DNA of 64,000 nt from Pseudobowmanella sp964228145 (GTDB taxonomy: Bacteria; Pseudomonadota; Gammaproteobacteria; Enterobacterales; Alteromonadaceae): assembly GCA_964228145.1 (NCBI GenBank), contig CAXQZJ010000131.1:1-64000 (forward strand). The letters run 5' to 3'. The notes beneath the pieces were generated by a model. The model was not told where the DNA came from. It ran no database searches and saw nothing but the letters and a program-made list of their open reading frames with translations. This document shows, piece by piece, positions 26,779 through 35,049 of the stretch (its first letter is position 1; every line of letters begins with the position of its first letter). Made by a program: the position numbers and the translations under genes.

Positions 26779-28985
26779 GTATGTCCACAATGCAGAAACC
26801 TGTGGTGCTTCAGTTTCCCGTCAATGATGTGTGTAATTCAAAGTGCCAGATGTGCAATATCTGGGAAAATAAAAAATCCACTGACATCACGCCTGAGCGC
26901 GTGCGCGATGGGTTTCAGTCCTCACTATTTAGTGAAGTAACCAGTGTCGGTATTAACGGTGGTGAACCCACGCTACGAGAAGATCTGCCCGCACTGGTGG
27001 ATGCCATGTTTGATGGACTGGGTAAACTCAAAGAAATCACGTTGATCACCAACGGTTATAAAACCGCCCAAGTGGTTGAGCGAGTATTGCAGGTTGCCGA
27101 GGTGTGTCATTTCCGCGGTGCTTCGTTAAATGTGATGGTCTCTCTGGATGGATACGGGCAGGTTCATGACGATGTTCGTCGGCGCAGCGATTATTTTTCC
27201 CGCAGCACAGCCACCATCGAACAACTGCGCCATCACCCCAACATATCTGGGCTAAGTGTTGCTTGTACTGTGATAAAAGAAAATGTGTTTGCCTTAGCAG
27301 ACTTGCTCGACTATTGCATTGTGCAAGACCTGGCGGTGAAATTTCGTTTAGGAATACCTCACAAGCGTCTGTATACACTAGACAAAGAAGACACCTATCT
27401 ATTCTCCAGTCAGGAAAAGTATGAACTGGCAGAGTTTATTCATGGCCTGTTGCGGCATTATGAGAAAGCGCCGAAACAACGCTATTTCTACCAATCATTG
27501 ATAGAACAATTGGTAAACAATGCCCCGCGCAAAGCCGGTTGTTTATGGCAACACAAAGGCGCTACTGTTACCCACAAGGGTGAATTAGCTTATTGTGCCG
27601 TCAAAAGTCCTGTTGTCGTCAATGACATCAGCGCTGAGGATCCACTCAATGCGTATTTCGACGGTGAGCCTATTTTGCAGCAAATTCGCGCACAAGACTG
27701 TGCCGATTGTCATCATGACTATTTAGATGAGGTACCCGAGAAGCCCGCAACGTCCTGGATCACGAAATCATTATTAAAATTTGATTGGTATCGAAAAGCT
27801 AAGCAGCGGGCGGAGTATAAACAACACTATCAACAACTTCTTACCACGGTGAGCCGCCCTCTGGACCATAAAGCGATACTGATTTGTGGTTGGTATGGCA
27901 CTGAAACACTTGGCGACAAAGCGATATTGGGCGGCATATTGGATGAATTATTACACCAACAAGCAACCGACGCGCGAATCTATCTGTGCAGTTTGTTTCC
28001 TTATGTATCTGAACAAACCCAAGCTCAGATGCCAGAACTGCAAAATATCACCTTGGTTGATGTTGAACAGGCGCTGAGCATAGTCGATCAAGTAGACACC
28101 CTCATATTTGGCGGTGGACCGGTTATGACCACGCCGCCTATCGTTGAAATGGCCGCGCTGTTCACCCGAGCTCGCCAAGCCGGGAAAAACACCGTGGTCG
28201 CCGGGTGCGGGGTCGGCCCACTGGGCGAACCTTCACTGACACCTTACGTAAAGCAAGTGTTAGATAACGCCAAAGTCAAAATATACCGCGACAACAATTC
28301 AGCTCAGATTGCACAACAACTGGGTGTTAGCGCCAATAACGCCACTGTCAGCCACGACCCAGCTTTCTTATGGCTCGATAAATACCGCCCTATTCCCACT
28401 GTAAAGACCAACGAAAAGCGGGTTTTACTTCTGGGTCTCAGAGAGCCGCCAAACAGTGAATACGGCGCTCACCTTGATGCTAAGCAGTCGGCGCAATTAC
28501 GCCATCGCTTTGATACAACCATTTTGGATGCCTTGATTCACTTGTGTGAGCAAGATAGTCAGTGGGAAATTCTGCCGATACCCATGTGCACAAACCATAT
28601 CGGTAACGATGACCGCTGGTATTATCGTGAGTTATTTCGTGGCAATCGATTATTAAAAGACCGCGTCAATATGCAGTTCCTATATCAGGAATTAAAACCC
28701 AGTGATTACTTGTTAGCTTTCAGTTGTGCAGACGTATGCTTAACGATGCGTTTCCATTCACTGGTGTTTTCGTTGGCGTGCAACAAGCCGAGCGTCGCAA
28801 TTGACTACACGTTTGGAAAAGGTAAAGTTGCTGCATTGGCAGGCAATGCTGGGATTGCACAACGAGATATAAGTCAATTAAGCAGCGACTGGCTGGTCAC
28901 CGAGATTCAAAACGCAAAGGTGCCTGACTACCCGAAACAAGACACGTTTAAGCAGCAATTTCGCGCTGCGATGAACAACACATAA
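26775..28985 (+). CDS. Radical SAM / polysaccharide pyruvyl transferase fusion protein
   Basis: A 736-residue protein joining two enzyme families. Residues 8-250 are a radical SAM domain with the cluster motif CNSKCQMC (Cys20, 24, 27 counted from the TTG at 26775) and GGEPTLREDLP. Residues 255-330 hold Cys-rich segments (RKAGCLWQHKG, YCAVKSP, QDCADCHHDY) that could be a SPASM-like auxiliary site. Residues 365-720 match polysaccharide pyruvyl transferases: GWYGTETLGDKAILGGIL, FGGGPVM, and TMRFHSLVFSLACNKPSVAI. An ATG at 26781 is an alternative start; AGAGG is better spaced from the TTG. It may modify a sugar by radical chemistry and add a ketal pyruvate. I know of no characterised protein with this architecture. 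Confidence 0.8.
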   Translation: MSMSTMQKPVVLQFPVNDVCNSKCQMCNIWENKKSTDITPERVRDGFQSSLFSEVTSVGINGGEPTLREDLPALVDAMFDGLGKLKEITLITNGYKTAQVVERVLQVAEVCHFRGASLNVMVSLDGYGQVHDDVRRRSDYFSRSTATIEQLRHHPNISGLSVACTVIKENVFALADLLDYCIVQDLAVKFRLGIPHKRLYTLDKEDTYLFSSQEKYELAEFIHGLLRHYEKAPKQRYFYQSLIEQLVNNAPRKAGCLWQHKGATVTHKGELAYCAVKSPVVVNDISAEDPLNAYFDGEPILQQIRAQDCADCHHDYLDEVPEKPATSWITKSLLKFDWYRKAKQRAEYKQHYQQLLTTVSRPLDHKAILICGWYGTETLGDKAILGGILDELLHQQATDARIYLCSLFPYVSEQTQAQMPELQNITLVDVEQALSIVDQVDTLIFGGGPVMTTPPIVEMAALFTRARQAGKNTVVAGCGVGPLGEPSLTPYVKQVLDNAKVKIYRDNNSAQIAQQLGVSANNATVSHDPAFLWLDKYRPIPTVKTNEKRVLLLGLREPPNSEYGAHLDAKQSAQLRHRFDTTILDALIHLCEQDSQWEILPIPMCTNHIGNDDRWYYRELFRGNRLLKDRVNMQFLYQELKPSDYLLAFSCADVCLTMRFHSLVFSLACNKPSVAIDYTFGKGKVAALAGNAGIAQRDISQLSSDWLVTEIQNAKVPDYPKQDTFKQQFRAAMNNT

Positions 28986-28994
28986 GAGAACACT

Positions 28995-29357
28995 ATGCTG
29001 TCAAAAATCAAATCCTTGTTTACCGGCTCAAAAGAAGCTCCTGAACAAACCTTGGCCAATCAGGTAAAAGCGTCTGCGGCAAAGACCCTTGTCATTTACG
29101 GTGCGGGAGACATAGGCAAGCGCTTACTACCACTGCTACGTTCACAATATCCCGAGGTTGATATCGTCGCCGTGGTTGATCGCCGAGCCAAATACTCCGC
29201 GTTTAAATTAGCCGGAGTAGAGGTTCTACCTGCCGAGAGCATCGCAACAATTGACTGTGATGCCATCGTTATTGCCTCAGTGGCATTTCTTGATGAAATC
29301 ATTCCTTTTGTTCGACAACAGACAGCCGGTAAAGCAACCCAAATTATTTCGGTGTGA
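28995..29357 (+). CDS. Stand-alone Rossmann-like module protein (PglD N-terminal-like)
   Basis: A 120-residue protein with a single Rossmann-type domain: TLVIYGAGDIGKRLLPLLRS (G-x-G-x-x-G), VDIVAVVDRRAKYSAF, and AIVIASVAFLDEIIPFVRQ. It looks like the N-terminal sugar-nucleotide-binding half of PglD acetyltransferases without the acyltransferase half. The same module is fused to several other proteins of this island. It lies 9 bp after the radical SAM fusion in the same operon, and its 3' end overlaps the methyltransferase by 14 bp. Function unknown; it may provide the module in trans. Confidence 0.72.
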   Translation: MLSKIKSLFTGSKEAPEQTLANQVKASAAKTLVIYGAGDIGKRLLPLLRSQYPEVDIVAVVDRRAKYSAFKLAGVEVLPAESIATIDCDAIVIASVAFLDEIIPFVRQQTAGKATQIISV

Positions 29358-30456
29358 TCAATGCTTGCCACTGTGGAACAGACAAGTACAGATAATCTGC
29401 GATGACGGCTTTGCCGCTGTTATCTAAAGCATTAAAGATTTCCCGGTAGAATCGTTCGCTGAACACGAAGACAAACACATCTTCGGCTTTTTCATTTAAT
29501 AGCTTGTCTGGAGAATGGACTTCTAACTCCCGTTCGGCGCAGCGTTTCTTACTGCCGGCTTGAGATTTATCGACCAGATAATCCAGCTCAAACGGCAAGT
29601 GACTCGCAACCTGTTCAAAAAACTCTCCCGCGCCCCAACCAATGACACGTCGCCCCGCTATTTTATCTAGCAAGGTATCACGTGCTGATGGCTGTTGCTC
29701 TAGCGCCCTGACAAAGCGTTGAAACGGATCATACAAAGCGTGAATTGCCCTGGATTGTGCCATCTCTTGAAGAAAACTCACATTTTCACTGATAACACAC
29801 TCGGTCGCGCGGGGATCATCAGCACGAACAAAGGTTGATATACAGTCAGTGAGTAACTCGCCACTACTCCAGGGTATGATTTCCTGTGCAATGCAGCACA
29901 ATCCGTGCATCTGGCAGTACTCCCTGAATAACGCAGCAGACATTTTACCCCGCCACCCTTTGGTTGACGCACGAAGGGACGGCTCAACACTCAAAAGGTT
30001 AGAGTGATGGAAAACACCAATCCCCCCTTTAGCAAGTTTGTCCGCTAACTGTGAAAGGTAACCCTTCAAAACCTCGCTATCACAGTGCACCAAGGAGTCC
30101 CAACTAAAGGCAAAGTCGATACTACCTGAGGCAATAGCGTCCAACGATGTGCCGTCATTTTCCACGAATTCGGCGTGCTCGACCTCGTCAAATCGCTCCT
30201 TGCAATACTGCACACACTTGGCTGTGACATCTACACCGCGGTACTGCTGACATTGCGGGAGCAGGTACTGGGTGCAACGGCCGAAACCCGGGGCAATTTC
30301 CAGAATCGACCTGGCAGGAAGAAACGCTGCAATTCGTGGCAACAATCCTCGATGCCATAGCAGTTGTGTCGTTGCCCAACCGCTGGACCACTCATCGCCG
30401 GCTAAATCCCAGTGATAAGTTCCCCACATAGTTCGATTTTCTGATGCAGATGCCAT
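29344..30456 (-). CDS. SAM-dependent methyltransferase with C-terminal Rossmann-like module
   Basis: A 370-residue protein. The class I methyltransferase domain (residues 15-215) has motif I ILEIAPGFGRCTQYLL and the acidic strand VDVTAKCVQYCKER; a later strand is IDFAFSWDSLVH. Residues 265-370 carry the island's module (RRVIGWGAGEFFEQVASHLP, LDYLVDKSQAGS). It probably methylates a sugar of the flagellin glycan. AAGGA precedes the ATG by 8 bases. An excellent sigma-28 site lies about 30 bp upstream, which ties the gene to late flagellar expression. Confidence 0.83.
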   Translation of the reverse strand: MASASENRTMWGTYHWDLAGDEWSSGWATTQLLWHRGLLPRIAAFLPARSILEIAPGFGRCTQYLLPQCQQYRGVDVTAKCVQYCKERFDEVEHAEFVENDGTSLDAIASGSIDFAFSWDSLVHCDSEVLKGYLSQLADKLAKGGIGVFHHSNLLSVEPSLRASTKGWRGKMSAALFREYCQMHGLCCIAQEIIPWSSGELLTDCISTFVRADDPRATECVISENVSFLQEMAQSRAIHALYDPFQRFVRALEQQPSARDTLLDKIAGRRVIGWGAGEFFEQVASHLPFELDYLVDKSQAGSKKRCAERELEVHSPDKLLNEKAEDVFVFVFSERFYREIFNALDNSGKAVIADYLYLSVPQWQALITPK

Positions 30457-30483
30457 ACTATTATCCTTCTATTCTGTGATTCC

Positions 30484-30510
30484 TTATCGGCGTGTTAATG
30501 GGTTACTTTA
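30484..30510 (-). promoter_or_regulatory. Sigma-28 (FliA) promoter of the methyltransferase gene
   Basis: The minus strand reads TAAAGTAA, 11 bp, GCCGATAA. The -10 is a perfect match, the -35 matches 6 of 8, and the spacer is optimal. The start codon is 28 bp downstream of the -10. It is one half of a divergent pair with 30522-30548. Confidence 0.85.
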
Positions 30511-30521
30511 CTCTCTTAATA

Positions 30522-30548
30522 TCAAGTAATTAGCGTAAATGCCGATAG
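30522..30548 (+). promoter_or_regulatory. Sigma-28 (FliA) promoter of the gene at 30588
   Basis: The plus strand reads TCAAGTAA, 11 bp, GCCGATAG: 5 of 8 and 7 of 8 matches with optimal spacing, 40 bp upstream of the TTG start. The -35 boxes of this and the divergent promoter are only 11 bp apart. Confidence 0.7.
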
Positions 30549-30587
30549 GTTCATTCAGTTGTTGGCGTTTTTACATTGAGGTGAGCC

Positions 30588-31679
30588 TTGCGCTTTATAT
30601 ATCTTGTTCAGGGTCAGGCGAGTTTGGTTCAACATTTTCTGCACCTCGCTGAGCGTCGTAATGCGGACGCAATTTTTCTTACTTACGATAAGCCTATTGA
30701 ACAAGCCATTTATTTTCCTAAGTCGACATGGGCTGAGGGGCGTAATCGCCTGCTACAGGAAGTCGAGTCTCTCTCAATGGACTACGACTATCTCATTTAC
30801 GCCGATGACGATGCCCATTTCTATGTAGGTGATTGGGACAAGTTTGAACAAGGCTTGGCAGAATTTAAACCAGCCATAGGCGTACCGGTAGTCGACAGGA
30901 CCGCCAATACGGTGCTGCCCTATCCGCTATTTCAGGCGCAAGTGTTCTCAACCAATGATGAACAACTAATGGCAATTCGTAAAGATATCGTTAAGCAAGG
31001 TCGAATTCTGCCCTATCAAACGCAATTTGACCAAATCCACTGGTGGGCTACCTGTTATTTACAACAGAAACTTATTCAGGGCTTTTACCCAAACGATGTA
31101 ATCCAATTTAACTTTTGCAGAATCAATAACCTCGAACATGATCGCTATGAAGTACAGAATGACAGTCTGCCCACTTATCGGGGCACGATAGACGATTATT
31201 TAACGCAGAATTATCCAGCAAAATTCGCTAAATCTAATCCCGCACAATCGAAGCTCAAATTAGCGCTTCGGTCATTACAATGGGGGATAACACGCTGGCG
31301 AAAAGGCAGAATATTGTCTTGGCGGGCGCTTTTCCAGCATGTCAGCTCTATACTCAGCAACCGGCGTTACACAAATGAAAGCGAGCTCGCCGACAAGATT
31401 AGCCCTCAGACCCCATATGTTATGTATGGATTTGGCGAAATTGGGCAGCGTGTTTTAAAACAATTGGGGAGCGCTGGGCAGTTGGCGCTTGTGGTTGATA
31501 AATCAGCGATCGTGCAAAGTTATCAAAAGTGCGGCATCAAGGTGCATTCGCCAGCCAGACTGAGTGATTATCGTAATCACCTTATCATTATCGCCACACA
31601 TAAATTTCGCGATGAAATTGAAGCTTACCTTGTTCACCAACTCGGCATACCGAAAGCCAATCTTCTATTTTTGCGCTAA
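30588..31679 (+). CDS. Putative GT-A-type glycosyltransferase with C-terminal Rossmann-like module
   Basis: A 363-residue protein starting at TTG, with GAGGTGAG just upstream. Residues 1-220 are not a family I can name. They have the feel of a GT-A nucleotide-sugar fold: an N-terminal strand (MRFIYLVQG), the aspartate cluster DYLIYADDDAHFYVGDWDKF that could bind metal and donor, and an aromatic acceptor-like segment (FDQIHWWATCYLQQ). Residues 275-363 carry the island's module (YVMYGFGEIGQRVLKQLG, LALVVDKSAIV, IIATHKFRDEIEAYL). A sigma-28 site lies upstream. The 3' end overlaps fcl by 4 bp. Confidence 0.68.
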   Translation: MRFIYLVQGQASLVQHFLHLAERRNADAIFLTYDKPIEQAIYFPKSTWAEGRNRLLQEVESLSMDYDYLIYADDDAHFYVGDWDKFEQGLAEFKPAIGVPVVDRTANTVLPYPLFQAQVFSTNDEQLMAIRKDIVKQGRILPYQTQFDQIHWWATCYLQQKLIQGFYPNDVIQFNFCRINNLEHDRYEVQNDSLPTYRGTIDDYLTQNYPAKFAKSNPAQSKLKLALRSLQWGITRWRKGRILSWRALFQHVSSILSNRRYTNESELADKISPQTPYVMYGFGEIGQRVLKQLGSAGQLALVVDKSAIVQSYQKCGIKVHSPARLSDYRNHLIIIATHKFRDEIEAYLVHQLGIPKANLLFLR

Positions 31680-32641
31680 CTCGCACGTACATTTTCCTGG
31701 TGTTTGACAAACCATTGATAGGCATCGTTCAGGCCCTGCTGCAAGGAGTAAGAATGATGCCATCCCAATCTATGCAGCTTGTTTACGTCTAACAATTTTC
31801 TTGGCGCTCCATCAGGTTTGGACGAATCAAAAACGATGTCGCCTTCAAAACCTGTCACTGTGGCTATCTCTTTAACGAGTTCTTTAATAGTACAATCAGT
31901 ACCGGTACCCACATTAATGTGGCTCTCCATCGGTCGAGTCAGCGCCTGATAGCGAGTGTGAGATAGCTCCATGATATAGATACTGGCATCAGCCATGTCA
32001 TCAACATGCAGAAACTCCCGTCTCGGGCTACCCGAACCCCATACAGTCACCTGTTTTAACTGCATTTGCTTGGCCTCATGGAAACGCGCCAACAATGCCG
32101 GAATAACATGGGCATTCTCCGGGTGATAGTTATCACCGGGACCGTATAGGTTGGTCGGCATGACAGCGCGATAATCAGTACCAAACTGGCGATTATACGA
32201 TTCACACAGTTTCAATCCGGCAATCTTTGCCAGAGCATAGGGTTCATTGGTCGGTTCTAAGTACCCGGTTAATAACGCAGACTCGGCGATAGGTTGTTGC
32301 GCTAACCTTGGGTAAATACAACTGGAACCAAGGAACAGCAGCTTTTGAATACCGTGTCGATAAGCCGCATGAATCACGTTAGTTTGAATCATTAAATTCT
32401 GGTACATAAAGTCGGCCGGATAGGCGTTATTCGCATGAATACCCCCCACTTTTGCTGCCGCCAGGTAGATTTCATCCAACTTAGTAGAGGCGAAAAAGTC
32501 ATCAACCGCCTGCTGGCAGGTTAAATCAAGCTCGCTTCTTGTTCGGGTCACCAAGGTAAGGTCATCCCGTTGCGACAGCTTTCTTACCAGCGCAGCGCCG
32601 ACCATGCCTTTATGCCCTGCTATAAATACCTTTTTGGTCAT
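31676..32641 (-). CDS. fcl: GDP-L-fucose synthase
   Basis: With the ATG at 32641 the protein has 321 residues, the length of E. coli Fcl; the frame stays open upstream into gmd, but those residues do not belong to the family. The NADP site is GHKGMVGAALVRKL. The catalytic Ser/Cys segment is FLGSSCIYP (Ser107, Cys108), and Tyr135/Lys139 are in NEPYALAKIAG. It epimerises and reduces GDP-4-keto-6-deoxymannose to GDP-L-fucose. It follows gmd by 16 bp. Motif PTNLYGPGDNYHPENAHVIP is highly conserved. Confidence 0.95.
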   Translation of the reverse strand: MTKKVFIAGHKGMVGAALVRKLSQRDDLTLVTRTRSELDLTCQQAVDDFFASTKLDEIYLAAAKVGGIHANNAYPADFMYQNLMIQTNVIHAAYRHGIQKLLFLGSSCIYPRLAQQPIAESALLTGYLEPTNEPYALAKIAGLKLCESYNRQFGTDYRAVMPTNLYGPGDNYHPENAHVIPALLARFHEAKQMQLKQVTVWGSGSPRREFLHVDDMADASIYIMELSHTRYQALTRPMESHINVGTGTDCTIKELVKEIATVTGFEGDIVFDSSKPDGAPRKLLDVNKLHRLGWHHSYSLQQGLNDAYQWFVKHQENVRAS

Positions 32642-32657
32642 CTCAATATCCGAAAGA

Positions 32658-33773
32658 TTACTCTTTAAAAACAGAGACTTGATAGCCATGCTGGCGCAAT
32701 AGCGCGTTGCGTTTTGCCTGCTCAAGATCCTCCGCAATCATCTCTGCACATAACGCTTCAACACTGGTGCTTGCTTCCCAGCCTAGTTTTTCGCGAGCTT
32801 TTGACGGATCGCCTAACAGGGTTTGCACTTCCGCTGGTCTGAAGTATCTGGGATCAACTTTAACAATCACATCCCCAACCTTGACTGCTGGTGCCAAATG
32901 CTGCTCGGCGCTTACCACTGTCGCTCGCTCCTCAACACCCTCACCGCTAAACTCAAGGACTATGCCAGCTTCTTTAGCTGCCAGAGTGACAAAATCCCGT
33001 ACTGACTTTTGCCGGCCAGTGGCAATAACAAAATCATCTGGTTGATCTTGTTGAAGCATCAACCATTGCATTTTTACGTAATCTTTGGCGTGTCCCCAGT
33101 CCCGAAGTGCATCTAGGTTGCCGAGGTAAAGGCAGTCCTCCAGTCCCTGGGCAATATTGGCGATGCCCCGGGTAATTTTTCTGGTGACGAAAGTCTCACC
33201 TCTTCGCGGCGACTCATGATTAAACAGAATACCGTTACATGCATATATCCCGTAGGCTTCACGATAGTTCACCGCAATCCAATATGCATACAGCTTTGCC
33301 ACCGCATACGGTGAACGAGGATAAAAAGGGGTGGTTTCTGATTGAGGTGTCTGTTGAACCAACCCGTATAGTTCTGAGGTGGACGCTTGATAATACTTAG
33401 TTTTCTTCTCCAGACCGAGAAAACGTATAGCTTCCAATAGTCGTAACGCCCCTAGGGCATCAACATCAGCTGTGTATTCTGGTGAATCAAAAGACACAGC
33501 AACATGGGATTGAGCGCCAAGATTATATATCTCATCCGGTTGAACTTCTGCAATGATACGGGTGAGATTAGACGAGTCAGTCAAATCACCATAATGGAGG
33601 CGAAAGCGGGCATTCTCAGTTTGTGGATTCTGATAAATGTGGTCGACCCGTTCTGTATTCAAGCTCGACGCACGACGCTTAATACCGTGCACCTCATAGC
33701 CTTTCTCCAGCAACAACTCTGCCAGATATGACCCATCCTGGCCTGTAACTCCGGTAATTAACGCTTTTTTCAT
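32658..33773 (-). CDS. gmd: GDP-mannose 4,6-dehydratase
   Basis: A 371-residue short-chain dehydratase with the NADP motif GVTGQDGSYLAE (8-19), the catalytic segment QASTSELYG (Thr132, Glu134), and Tyr156/Lys160 in YPRSPYAVAKLYAYW. The R-loop region HGIKRRASSLNTERVDHIY is diagnostic of GMD. It converts GDP-D-mannose to GDP-4-keto-6-deoxymannose, the first step to GDP-fucose with the downstream fcl. The 94-bp gap upstream may hold a sigma-70 promoter (TTGCCA, 18 bp, TAGAGT) but this is weak. Confidence 0.96.
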   Translation of the reverse strand: MKKALITGVTGQDGSYLAELLLEKGYEVHGIKRRASSLNTERVDHIYQNPQTENARFRLHYGDLTDSSNLTRIIAEVQPDEIYNLGAQSHVAVSFDSPEYTADVDALGALRLLEAIRFLGLEKKTKYYQASTSELYGLVQQTPQSETTPFYPRSPYAVAKLYAYWIAVNYREAYGIYACNGILFNHESPRRGETFVTRKITRGIANIAQGLEDCLYLGNLDALRDWGHAKDYVKMQWLMLQQDQPDDFVIATGRQKSVRDFVTLAAKEAGIVLEFSGEGVEERATVVSAEQHLAPAVKVGDVIVKVDPRYFRPAEVQTLLGDPSKAREKLGWEASTSVEALCAEMIAEDLEQAKRNALLRQHGYQVSVFKE

Positions 33774-33867
33774 ATTTGTTCCGTTATTGATTTTTTTATG
33801 CGCTTACGGGCGTGTCATTTTTACACTCTACCCCGTGCCATTGAACTCTGGCAAGCGTCGGTGACGG

Positions 33868-35049
33868 TCAACAGGCTAGTTGCAAAACTGTCACAAACCT
33901 GTGCTGTGGAAACCTGACACTGAGGCGTTGATAGATTGCATCTGCTGAACCGATTGAACCGATCATCACCGGCGTCTTAGCCGGAAGTATTGTTAGCCTG
34001 TCTGCCAGCGATTGATCATCACGACAGTGTTGAATGTCATTAACCCCCAAACGTGTAAGGCTGACGTATAATTGTTCTGCCACAACACCGTCGCCAAACA
34101 CCACCCAATTTGCTGTACCCAGTTGATTCACAGCACACTCAATTCGCTTGTTCGCGAGCCGAAGGATATGCTGATTGGCGCGTTCAGGGTCACTCCATGA
34201 GGTAGTTACAGGATCTTTGGTCAGTTTAACCCAATGTTTGAACACTGCATTAAAACGTAAACCCAGTGCCGGTAGTACATCAGTAGAATGCTTGATTACC
34301 TTCAGCAAATAGCGATACACCCGATCTACATCGTCTATGTTTTGACTGGCACGTTCAGCGTTGTCATCCAGGGTCATGGATGCTGAACTGCGAAAGTAGA
34401 CATAGCCGATATCACTGCTGGTTGAGAACACCGCTGACTTTTCGGTTAGCGTGAATAACAGGCAACTGAACAGAAAGTCTTCCAGCATATTGACCTTGGG
34501 TAAGTCAGCGTAAACGCGATACAACTGACGGACCAGGTCGGCTTCCATCACTTTATTAACACCAATGTGCCAAATGAAGCTGACTGGCTGCATAGCCAAG
34601 TTTTCTAACAGATGTTGGCCGGTTACCCCAGTGCATTGAGGTAAAAAATGTGATTTATCCCGCTCTTGATGTTGCTCATCACCTTGTTCCCTGACCGAAA
34701 ACATAAAAACCTTATTAGCACTGCCCTGCAGATGCATAACCGCCGTGTCGTAAATGTGGTTCTCAATCCAATCGTCGGCATCCAGATTAACCAGATACTG
34801 TCCTTTAGCTGCCTGCGCACCGGTTTTCCTCGCCTCTGCCAAACCTTTATTAAGTTCATGCCTGATCAATCGTACTTGTGGATAATCGGACAACACCTCG
34901 GCGCAATTACCCGGTGATGCATCATCTACCACAATAATTTCAGTTTGTGTCTGACATGTCAGCACGCTGTCGATAGCTCGGGCAAGGGTATCTTCACTGT
35001 TATAGACAGGAATGATCACACTTAATAAAACGTCGCTTTGCATCATCAA
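33868..35049 (-). CDS. Family 2 glycosyltransferase with degenerate C-terminal module
   Basis: A 393-residue protein. The GT2 domain (residues 5-230) has the classic start LLSVIIPVYNSEDTLARAID, the strand TEIIVVDDASPG, the helix KGLAEARKTGAQAAKG, and the metal-binding DDW in LVNLDADDWIEN. Residues 310-393 look like a decayed copy of the island's module: ANWVVFGDGVVAEQLYVSLT keeps the strand and G-x-G but the V-D-R/K position reads HCRDD. It is the last gene of the long pseB-initiated run and overlaps the HAD gene by 4 bp. Confidence 0.87.
   Translation of the reverse strand: MMMQSDVLLSVIIPVYNSEDTLARAIDSVLTCQTQTEIIVVDDASPGNCAEVLSDYPQVRLIRHELNKGLAEARKTGAQAAKGQYLVNLDADDWIENHIYDTAVMHLQGSANKVFMFSVREQGDEQHQERDKSHFLPQCTGVTGQHLLENLAMQPVSFIWHIGVNKVMEADLVRQLYRVYADLPKVNMLEDFLFSCLLFTLTEKSAVFSTSSDIGYVYFRSSASMTLDDNAERASQNIDDVDRVYRYLLKVIKHSTDVLPALGLRFNAVFKHWVKLTKDPVTTSWSDPERANQHILRLANKRIECAVNQLGTANWVVFGDGVVAEQLYVSLTRLGVNDIQHCRDDQSLADRLTILPAKTPVMIGSIGSADAIYQRLSVRFPQHRFVTVLQLAC

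Noticed and set aside
33795..33845. Perfect sigma-54 -24 half-site TGGCACGG upstream of gmd (minus strand)
   Set aside because: The -12 position reads AGAG instead of TTGC, so no functional sigma-54 site is supported.
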